Below are positions 58,083-64,000 of a stretch of DNA of 64,000 nucleotides, piece after piece. Position 1 is the first letter of the stretch; each line of letters opens with the position of its first letter. The DNA is taken from positions 186,001 to 250,000 of the forward strand of contig NZ_WXYN01000012.1 in NCBI RefSeq assembly GCF_016881065.1, in the 5' to 3' direction. The DNA comes from Planococcus soli. Lineage in GTDB: Bacteria; Bacillota; Bacilli; Bacillales_A; Planococcaceae. The position numbers and the translations under genes are program-made. The notes under the pieces are model-generated. The model was not told the DNA's origin and did no database searches. It saw only the letters and a program-made list of their open reading frames with translations.

Positions 58083-58835
58083 CCCCAGAAAATTCATATA
58101 CCATGCGAGCATGCCATCTCCCCAGAAATAAACGATGACGGCAGCGGCCGCAATTGATGGGCCAAACGGAATGGGTGTCTTGCGCCCTTTTTTCGTGACG
58201 CGCAGCTGGATGATGCCGACGATCGCTCCGATGAATGATGCGAAGAACAGGGTCATGAACGTACCGGCTGTCCCGAGCACCAGGCCAATGACAAAGAACA
58301 GCTTGATGTCGCCGCCCCCCATGCCGCCTTTGGAAACGACAGCAATCAGGAACAACAGCAAAAATCCGACCGCAGCGCCGAGCAGGCTGTCCCACCAAGG
58401 TTCAAGCGGAATCGCAAAACGCAAGCCAAGCAGCACTACCGCAAACGGCAGGAGCACTTTGTCGGGTATCAGCATGTAGGCGATGTCCGACACCGTGATG
58501 ATGACCAGCAGCGAGACGAAAAGGATCGCCACGATCAATTCAGGCGTAAAGCCAAACACCAAATACGACGCCACGAATAAAATTGCGGTGACCGCCTCCA
58601 TCAGCGGATAGACCCAATGGATTTTCGAGCCGCAAGTCCGGCACTGGCCTTTTAAGAATAAATACGAAAACACCGGAACTAGATCAAGTGCCGTCAAGCG
58701 CCGCTCACAGTTTGTGCAATGCGATGGCGGGTAAGCGATCGATTCTTTTTTCGGCACACGCAGTCCGACTACATTGAAGAAGGAACCGAACACCAGTCCA
58801 AACAGCGAGAAGAAGATAGAATAAGTCAGTACCAT
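58080..58835 (-). CDS. comC: ComC/PilD prepilin peptidase
   Basis: 251 residues. Membrane aspartic protease that cuts and may methylate prepilins. N-terminal GLVFGSFFNVVGLRVP, cytosolic zinc site with two CxxC pairs (CTNCERRL and CRTCGSKIHW), and the catalytic Asp pair in VSDIAYMLIPDKV and GMGGGDIKLFFVIG. Its likely substrate is the pilin at 62 kb and ComG pseudopilins elsewhere. Separated from the pil operon by repeat array 3. Confidence 0.96.
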   Translation of the reverse strand: MVLTYSIFFSLFGLVFGSFFNVVGLRVPKKESIAYPPSHCTNCERRLTALDLVPVFSYLFLKGQCRTCGSKIHWVYPLMEAVTAILFVASYLVFGFTPELIVAILFVSLLVIITVSDIAYMLIPDKVLLPFAVVLLGLRFAIPLEPWWDSLLGAAVGFLLLFLIAVVSKGGMGGGDIKLFFVIGLVLGTAGTFMTLFFASFIGAIVGIIQLRVTKKGRKTPIPFGPSIAAAAVIVYFWGDGMLAWYMNFLG

Positions 58836-58938
58836 AGAAACCCTCTTTGCTTTAATTTTTTTGGATAACCAGTAGTGAAGTTGAAGAAATTACTTCATGA
58901 AGGATGCTTTTCGCCTGCGAAAAGCGATCAACTGAGCT
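58836..58938. other. comC upstream spacer
   Basis: About 100 bases before array 3. No gene and no clear promoter seen. Confidence 0.5.
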
Positions 58939-59060
58939 TTTGTTTGCGGAATAATCTAGTTTGTTTGCGGGATACCGAGTTTATTTGCGGAATATCCTAG
59001 TTTATTTGCGGTATGTCATCGTTTGTTTGCGGAATACAGCATGTTGTTTGCAGAACGGTC
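58939..59060. repeat. Direct-repeat array 3, six units of 20-21 bp
   Basis: The core TTT(G/A)TTTGCGG(A/G/T)ATA is repeated, with TTTGC(G/A)G at 58943, 58964, 58984, 59005, 59026 and 59047 (steps of 21, 20, 21, 21 and 21). The remaining six or seven bases vary. It lies downstream of the pil operon terminator and upstream of comC. Confidence 0.9.
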
Positions 59061-59100
59061 TCCACCTATTGCCAAATCCTTCAACCCAGCTCTACCAAAA

Positions 59101-59127
59101 AGAGAGAAATCACAATGATTTCTCTCT
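59101..59127 (-). terminator. Terminator of the pil operon
   Basis: Minus-strand stem AGAGAGAAATCA with TGATTTCTCTCT, three-base loop, then TTTTTGG. Confidence 0.85.
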
Positions 59128-59135
59128 GTCGTTTA

Positions 59136-59894
59136 TTACTCCTCTGAATCGGCTGCGTTTTCTTCGACATTAATATCAATATCCACGTCGACATTCGCCT
59201 CTTCGTCAACTTCCTGTTCTTCTGCCAAATCCGTTCCGTCGTTTTGCGGCAACGGATTGACTTTGCCTGCAGGAGCAGGGGCGTCGATTTTTGGAAGAGT
59301 GTCTGCTAGGGCAATCAAGTCTGGACGGAAGTACGCAGAAAATGTCAGGTTGACATCAATCGCTTCGCTCACTTGGTCGGCTGAAGTAATTTCTTCGTTG
59401 GAACCGAAATCGATGGCTTCAACAATCATGATCCGTTCCATCGCTTCCACTTCTTCGATGAAAGTCGTGATTTGCTGGTAGTCGTTCGCTTGGATGGTGA
59501 CCGTCGTCAGCACTTCCTGGAGGTTTTCCAGTCCTTCGACCGGCACCGGCAATTCAACGAGGCCTTCTGTTATGCCGATGTTGTCGACCAACGTATCGGA
59601 AATCAATTCAGCTTGTTCAATCTGCAGAACGATTTGTTCGGTCAATGATTCGACGGAAACCTTTTGCTGCAGATCGCTCGCGCTTATCTTTTCGCCTTCC
59701 GGCAATTCTTTCAGCTGCGCCTGCAGCGCAACCAGCACGTCGCGTTCAGAACTTAAAGTTTGTTCGGCTTGCAGCCGGGCTTCTTTCGCCGGAGCGTAAA
59801 CGGATAAATACGAATACGCTGCCAGTGCCAGCAGGAAGATGATGGCTAACACGATCAGGCCTTTTTCTTTTTGGCTTTTCGATAAGCTGCTCAT
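59136..59894 (-). CDS. pilO: PilO-like type IV pilus assembly protein
   Basis: 252 residues: short cytosolic end, one membrane helix (LIVLAIIFLLALAAYSYLSVY), coiled coil (AKEARLQAEQTLSSERDVLVALQAQLKEL, split by eye) and a ferredoxin-like domain (TTVTIQANDYQQITTFIEEV). It ends with a 30-residue acidic tail containing VDVDIDINVEENAADSEE. Weak primary similarity, but size, layout and position after pilM-pilN make PilO likely. Overlaps pilN by four bases. Confidence 0.82.
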   Translation of the reverse strand: MSSLSKSQKEKGLIVLAIIFLLALAAYSYLSVYAPAKEARLQAEQTLSSERDVLVALQAQLKELPEGEKISASDLQQKVSVESLTEQIVLQIEQAELISDTLVDNIGITEGLVELPVPVEGLENLQEVLTTVTIQANDYQQITTFIEEVEAMERIMIVEAIDFGSNEEITSADQVSEAIDVNLTFSAYFRPDLIALADTLPKIDAPAPAGKVNPLPQNDGTDLAEEQEVDEEANVDVDIDINVEENAADSEE

Positions 59895-60664
59895 TGGCTA
59901 TCCCCTTCCGTTTCTGCTGGAGCGGTGTCAGCCGGTTCAACTGTTTCGGCAGGTGCTTCGGTTTCAGTATTGACATCAACGTTCACTTCGACATCTTCCG
60001 CCGGCTCTTCTACTGCTTCTTCTGTCGGCTCTTCAGTGACAACTTCGCCTTCTACAGGAACTGCCGTATCGTCTGTAGGAATGCGTCCGTCGACAAAGAT
60101 GATAGTGTATGTCGCCAAATAGCGTGGCGTTTCTTGAATAATCGCTTCTTCGATTACAGCGCCTTCTACAATTTCTTCAGTTTCCAGTTCGTTTTGCGCG
60201 ACACCGTCCAAAGTCGCTGATTCGATCAGTTCGGACGCTTTCAGCTGCGCCAAATAATAAGCGGCTTCACGTGCCGTATCAAATTGGACAGACAAGATTG
60301 CCTGGTCTAGACCGGTATAGGAAAAGCTATCAAAAAAGCCCCGTTCCGGCAGCATGGATACCAGTTCCTGCAAAAGCGGAACGGTATCAAATTGATAGCT
60401 CTCCGCCCAGTCGACGGTGGCTTTTAGCTGCTGCTCTTCGTTCATGCCTTGCGCCGCTTCCAATTGGGTGCGGATCGCTGCTTGTTCAGCAGCGACTTGC
60501 GTGGATTGAGCAACTAAGGTCTCTTGTTCATTTGTGTGTGAACCGGCCATAAATGCCAAAACCGCCCAAATAGTGACGGCCACTAATAAAATCGAAATTG
60601 CCGCAATCAGAAAAGCGGGACGGTCCCGTTCTTTTTGCGGCAATAGGTTAATATCAACTAGCAT
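59891..60664 (-). CDS. pilN: PilN-like type IV pilus assembly protein
   Basis: 257 residues. The N-terminal VDINLLPQKERDR is the PilN motif that binds PilM, followed by a membrane helix (AAISILLVAVTIWAVLAF), a coiled coil and a ferredoxin-like domain. The last 60 residues are very acidic, rich in Val, Glu, Pro and Thr (VEVNVDVNTETEAPAETVE), an unusual addition also seen in the PilO-like protein next to it. Confidence 0.87.
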   Translation of the reverse strand: MLVDINLLPQKERDRPAFLIAAISILLVAVTIWAVLAFMAGSHTNEQETLVAQSTQVAAEQAAIRTQLEAAQGMNEEQQLKATVDWAESYQFDTVPLLQELVSMLPERGFFDSFSYTGLDQAILSVQFDTAREAAYYLAQLKASELIESATLDGVAQNELETEEIVEGAVIEEAIIQETPRYLATYTIIFVDGRIPTDDTAVPVEGEVVTEEPTEEAVEEPAEDVEVNVDVNTETEAPAETVEPADTAPAETEGDSQ

Positions 60665-60670
60665 AAAACC

Positions 60671-61609
60671 TTACACCTCTTTCAGCGCGAGACCGATGGC
60701 CCGGTTAAAGCGTCTTGAAACATCTTTTTCGTCGCCGCATGGAATCACGTCAATAACGAGCGGCAGTACTGGAATTTGGAACCGCATTTCCAGGCTTTGC
60801 TGGAAAGTGGACCAGTCGTAGAATTCACCATTGCAGATAACTTTCGTAATGCCATCTTCCCCACTGTTCATATTGTAGCGGTAGAAGTTGGCCAATTTTT
60901 CGGCTTCGATTTCAATCGTCTGCATGACGGCGGAACGATCTGCCGAAAACGGATCTTCAACTTCCAGGTCAATCGGCCGCATGAACATTGGGAAATGCTC
61001 ATGGAATATCGATACGGTCATCTTCTTTGACTGCAAATCGATCAGCATGATGTGCTCGTCTTCCTGAAAATCGTGCTGCAAATAGCCTAAACGGTAAAGG
61101 GCGAGCGGCGTGATGTCAGCAACAATCGCTTTAAGCTTTACCTGGTCAAACACGTCTTCATAGGACTTCATGACCGATTCCTTGGAGGCGATGATGATCG
61201 CTTCCGGCTGTTCTTCTTCCGGATGGTACGGCACCACATCAAAGACGGGATCTTCAAAGGGCAAGTAAAGCGTCGAACCAATTTCAATGAAAAAATGGCC
61301 TTTCAATTCATCGGCTTCAACATCTTCGGGGTAAGGTACTTTGCGGATAATAACGAATTCGTCAGGGGCGAGGAAGCGGACTGACTTCTTAGAGAGACCC
61401 CACTGATTGACAACCTTATCGAGTTCCGAGGCCAGCGCCACCGCATCGACGATCTTGCCCTCTTCGATGATGCCTGCGGGAAGAAAATTTTCTTCCGCGC
61501 AATTCAGCTCTATCGGCAAAGAGGATTTCAAGTCGACATGACGGATCGCGTCTTCTTCTATTGTAATCGTGACGACGCGTGCTTTTCTCGATAAAAACGA
61601 TAAGGCCAT
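60671..61609 (-). CDS. pilM: PilM-like actin-fold pilus assembly protein
   Basis: 312 residues. FtsA/actin-like ATPase of type IV pilus systems that forms a cytosolic ring with PilN. Seen are an N-terminal strand pair (VVTITIEEDAIRHVDLK), the GHFFIEIGSTLYLP and YLPFEDPVFDVVP stretch typical of PilM interdomain regions, and ILIDLQSKKMTVSIFHE as a phosphate-2-like loop. Standard phosphate-binding glycines are partly lost. AGGAG upstream. Confidence 0.82.
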   Translation of the reverse strand: MALSFLSRKARVVTITIEEDAIRHVDLKSSLPIELNCAEENFLPAGIIEEGKIVDAVALASELDKVVNQWGLSKKSVRFLAPDEFVIIRKVPYPEDVEADELKGHFFIEIGSTLYLPFEDPVFDVVPYHPEEEQPEAIIIASKESVMKSYEDVFDQVKLKAIVADITPLALYRLGYLQHDFQEDEHIMLIDLQSKKMTVSIFHEHFPMFMRPIDLEVEDPFSADRSAVMQTIEIEAEKLANFYRYNMNSGEDGITKVICNGEFYDWSTFQQSLEMRFQIPVLPLVIDVIPCGDEKDVSRRFNRAIGLALKEV

Positions 61610-61633
61610 GTTTTCAGCTCCTAAATAAAATAG

Positions 61634-62080
61634 TTATCTTGTTACAACGATACCATTCGTCGCATTTCCAACACCTTCAGTGTTTGCAGTATTATTGGCT
61701 AAAGAATTAATGAGTGTTTTATCTGCGTCATTAAATGTTAATGTAACTCCAGAAACTGTACCTGCACCATCAAAAACTCCTTCTGCAGTAACTGTAGAAG
61801 TCGCAGTAAGGGAACCTAAATCATCCATGTAATCTCCATCAAGAGTAGATAATGGCACTGGGGCCGTTACTGTAGGATTGTCAGCATAATATAAGTTAGC
61901 TGCAGAAATAGCACTTAAAGCATCTGATTTAATAGCTCCAACTCGGCTATTTTCAATAACATTCCCAATCGCCGGAATAGCAATCGCAGCGATAATTGCG
62001 ATAATTACAATAACAGCTAAAAGTTCAATTAGCGTCATACCTTTTTCGTTGTTCAGTTTCTTCTGTAAGTATTTTTTCAT
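61634..62080 (-). CDS. Type IV pilin (major pilin candidate)
   Basis: 148 residues. Prepilin leader of 14 residues (MKKYLQKKLNNEKG) cut before Met15; the mature end MTLIELLAVIVIIAIIAAIA has Glu at position +5 and a hydrophobic alpha-1 helix. The small globular domain is rich in Ala, Thr, Asn and Asp and lacks cysteines. Codon use is more A+T-rich than the neighbours. ComC encoded at 58 kb would process it. GGAGG upstream and a separate promoter. Confidence 0.93.
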   Translation of the reverse strand: MKKYLQKKLNNEKGMTLIELLAVIVIIAIIAAIAIPAIGNVIENSRVGAIKSDALSAISAANLYYADNPTVTAPVPLSTLDGDYMDDLGSLTATSTVTAEGVFDGAGTVSGVTLTFNDADKTLINSLANNTANTEGVGNATNGIVVTR

Positions 62081-62131
62081 TTTTATTCCTCCTATTTTTT
62101 TACTTTTAAATCATACTTTGAGTACAGCTCA

Positions 62132-62159
62132 ATTATAACAATAGTACCAATTATAGCAA
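62132..62159 (-). promoter_or_regulatory. Promoter of the pilin gene
   Basis: TTGCTA and TATAAT with 16-base spacing on the minus strand between pilC and the pilin gene. A second TATAAT overlaps the -35. It would let pilin be made in excess over the machinery. Confidence 0.6.
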
Positions 62160-62212
62160 TAGCCTTTTCTTGTTTTTTTACAAAATATTTTAAAGAGAAA
62201 ACGCGAAAATTA

Positions 62213-63424
62213 CTACAAATTGTCTACATTCTGGAACATCTCAAACATCGGCATCATAATAGCTAGCACTATAGTCCCGACTAATGCAGCAAGGAATACG
62301 ATCATCAACGGTTCGATCAGCGCTTTCAACCGATCGGTCTCGGCTTCTACTTCTTTCTCGTAGAATTCGGCTACTTTGCTGAGCATGTGGTCGAGTGAAC
62401 CGGTTTGTTCCCCGATAGAAATCATATGGGGAATGAGCGGTGGAAATGCCCAGTGCTTGCGCATCGGTTCTGTCAACGATCCGCCACGTTCAAGCGAGTC
62501 GCGTGACGACAGGATGACTTTCGACATGACAGCGTTACCGACAACTTTTTCAGTCATCGTCAAGCATTGCAAAATCGGCACCGAGCTGGAGAACAGTGAG
62601 CTCAACGTTCTGGTCAGGCGAGCAAGTGCCGACTTCTGGAGGATCTTGCCGAAAATCGGAATTTTCAAGAGCAGCGTGTCCAGGATCATATTGCCCCTCG
62701 GGTTTTTGCGCATCAGCCAAATGACTGCGAAAATCGCAAGCGCACCCATCACCAGCAAATACCAATACCCCATAACGAAGTCAGATGCTGCCATGACTAT
62801 CTGTGTGATCATCGGCAATTCGCCGCCAAAGCCTTCGAACATATCGGCGAACATCGGCACGATGGAAGAAAGCAGGAAAATAACAACACCGATTGCCAAG
62901 ATGCCAACAACAACCGGATACGACATCGCCGACACCACTTTTTGTTTTGTCTGGTAAGCTTTGTCGTAATGCGTAGCTAAACTTTCCAACGAATCGTCGA
63001 TATTCCCGGACATTTCCCCCGCCTTTACCAAGTTAATGGTTAACGGCTCAAAGATTTTCGGGTATTTCGCCAATGAGTCAGACAAGGAATTCCCTTTTCT
63101 AAGTTCTTCCGCAACCTCCGTTAAAGTTTTCTGCAGCGCTTTGGATTCGACCTGCTGCGACAGGATGTGAATCGAGTCGACAATGGTTACTCCGGCACGC
63201 ATAAGAGTCGAAAATTGGCGTAGGAACATGATAAATTGGTCGCGTTTGACCGGGTTGCCGAACGAAATGTCTTTTTGTAACGTAGTCGTCGGCATTTCAC
63301 GGATGTCAATGACGCGAATTCCTTCATCACGCAGTTTCCCCACCGCTTCCCTCCGGCTGTTGGCAACGGCAATGCCGCTTCGGATTTTTTTGCGGTCACG
63401 GCCTTCGTATTTATAGCGGGCCAC
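62213..63424 (-). CDS. pilC: PilC, type IV pilus platform protein
   Basis: 403 residues with GTG start one base after the pilT stop. N-terminal RYKYEGRDRKKIRSG, then two T2SF domains with QFSTLMRAGVTIVDSIHILS, LVKAGEMSGNIDDSLESLA, and the second copy LTRTLSSLFSSSVPILQCL, ISIGEQTGSLDHMLSKVA; three membrane helices. Inner-membrane platform on which PilT and PilB act. Confidence 0.97.
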   Translation of the reverse strand: MARYKYEGRDRKKIRSGIAVANSRREAVGKLRDEGIRVIDIREMPTTTLQKDISFGNPVKRDQFIMFLRQFSTLMRAGVTIVDSIHILSQQVESKALQKTLTEVAEELRKGNSLSDSLAKYPKIFEPLTINLVKAGEMSGNIDDSLESLATHYDKAYQTKQKVVSAMSYPVVVGILAIGVVIFLLSSIVPMFADMFEGFGGELPMITQIVMAASDFVMGYWYLLVMGALAIFAVIWLMRKNPRGNMILDTLLLKIPIFGKILQKSALARLTRTLSSLFSSSVPILQCLTMTEKVVGNAVMSKVILSSRDSLERGGSLTEPMRKHWAFPPLIPHMISIGEQTGSLDHMLSKVAEFYEKEVEAETDRLKALIEPLMIVFLAALVGTIVLAIMMPMFEMFQNVDNL

Positions 63425-63425
63425 G

Positions 63426-64000
63426 TTATTCCGCCCCCTTCAGGTAAGGTTGCGCGATTTCCCTTGTGATCTTGCCTTTTTTCAACAACTCCTGCACAGA
63501 CGTTTCCATCATGTGCATGCCAGACGCACGGTTGGTCAAAATAACGTTCGGAATTTGATGGACTTTTTCGGAACGGATCAAGTTGGCGATGGCCGGATTT
63601 GAAATCATGATTTCAGTCGCCGCTACTCGTCCTTTGCCGTCCGCGGTCGGCAACAGACGCTGGGAAATGACCGCTTTAATGATGCCGCCGAGCTGCGTCC
63701 GGATCTGGGCATGCTGTTCGTGCGGGAATACGTCGATGATCCGCTCGATGGTCGATGCGGCACTCGAAGTATGCAGCGTTCCCATTACCAAGTGGCCGGT
63801 TTCTGCAGCGGTAATGGCGGTAGTGATTGTTTCCAAATCCCGCATCTCACCGACCAAAATCACATCTGGATCCTGCCGCAGTGCGGCACGCAAACCATTT
63901 GCGAATGAGTTCGTGTCAAAACCGACTTCGCGCTGATCAATGACTGATGTACCATGTCTGTGCATATACTCGATCGGATCTTCGAGTGTGATAATATGCT
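63426..64000 (-). CDS. pilT: PilT, twitching motility retraction ATPase (N-terminus missing)
   Basis: C-terminal 190 residues of the retraction ATPase. It enters the window at HIITLEDPIEYMHRHG (Asp box), then LRQDPDVILVGEMRDLETI (Walker B), TGHLVMGTLHTSSAASTIERIID (His box), and the PilT-type C-terminal AIRNLIREGK-like stretch (AIANLIRSEKVHQI). The Walker A region is beyond the edge. First visible gene of the pil operon. Confidence 0.96.
   Translation of the reverse strand, partial: HIITLEDPIEYMHRHGTSVIDQREVGFDTNSFANGLRAALRQDPDVILVGEMRDLETITTAITAAETGHLVMGTLHTSSAASTIERIIDVFPHEQHAQIRTQLGGIIKAVISQRLLPTADGKGRVAATEIMISNPAIANLIRSEKVHQIPNVILTNRASGMHMMETSVQELLKKGKITREIAQPYLKGAE

Overview
The window reads as chromosomal core DNA of a low-to-moderate G+C Firmicute of the Bacillales, most likely the family Planococcaceae (Planococcus or a close relative). 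Gene order follows the Bacillus subtilis backbone over long stretches: comEA-yqeM-rsfS-yqeK-nadD-yhbY-aroE-yqeH-yqeG, then mtnN-yrrS-greA-udk-trmR-mltG-yrzB-ruvX-reoM-alaS, recD2-yrrB-mnmA-yrvO-cymR-rarA-tcdA, 6S RNA-aspS-hisS, dtd-relA-apt-recJ, secDF-comN-yajC-tgt-queA-ruvBA, pheA-pheB-obg-rpmA-prp-rplU, minDC-mreDCB-radC-maf-comC. Several neighbours found in spore formers are missing (spoVB next to comN; spoIVFA and spoIVFB between minD and rplU), as expected for a non-sporulating lineage, although a Spo0B-like protein remains next to obg. Genus is an inference; no 16S or other marker is in the window.

Layout. About 0.5-5.5 kb is a tightly overlapping operon for ribosome maturation, NAD synthesis and shikimate dehydrogenase, downstream of which lies the 5' part of comEA. 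5.5-7 kb holds psd and pssA (phosphatidylethanolamine synthesis), divergently arranged. 7-15.5 kb carries housekeeping genes ending with a T-box controlled alaS. 16.5-22.4 kb is the recD2-yrrB-mnmA-yrvO-cymR operon, bracketed by two inverted pairs of an intergenic structured repeat. 22.9-28.8 kb has rarA, tcdA, the 6S RNA gene and a T-box controlled hisS-aspS operon. 28.8-41.2 kb has an SH3-amidase, dtd, relA, an inserted PfpI plus pectin-lyase-fold pair, apt, recJ, a LapA-like protein and secDF. 41.4-46.6 kb has comN, yajC, queuosine genes (tgt, queA), ruvAB and a NiaR-type repressor. 46.9-52.5 kb has pheAB, obg, a Spo0B-like protein, the rplU-prp-rpmA operon with an L21 leader, and a NERD-domain protein. 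52.5-58.8 kb has the cell shape and division genes minCD/mreBCD, radC, maf and the prepilin peptidase comC. 59-64 kb is a type IV pilus operon (pilT-pilC-pilin-pilM-pilN-pilO) running off the end.

Functional links inside the window: prepilin peptidase ComC would process the pilin at 62 kb; the cysteine desulfurase YrvO would feed sulfur to MnmA; Prp would trim the L27 N-terminus encoded next to it; ComN is known to act on the comE transcript, whose first gene is at the left edge. DNA uptake (comEA, comC, comN) and type IV pili are therefore both represented.

The most unusual signals are non-coding: (1) three short direct-repeat arrays at 30.5, 51.4 and 59.0 kb, each of five or six units with a 20-21 bp period (two helical turns), each with its own conserved core followed by a variable half, and each lying at or just past the 3' end of a leftward gene; (2) four copies of a roughly 100 bp palindromic element in two head-to-head pairs, whose end arms differ between copies but stay self-complementary; (3) a hisS-aspS T-box whose specifier position, aligned with the alaS T-box in the same window, reads AAC (Asn) rather than a His or Asp codon. 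Promoter, terminator and leader calls are by eye; no folding or database search was run.
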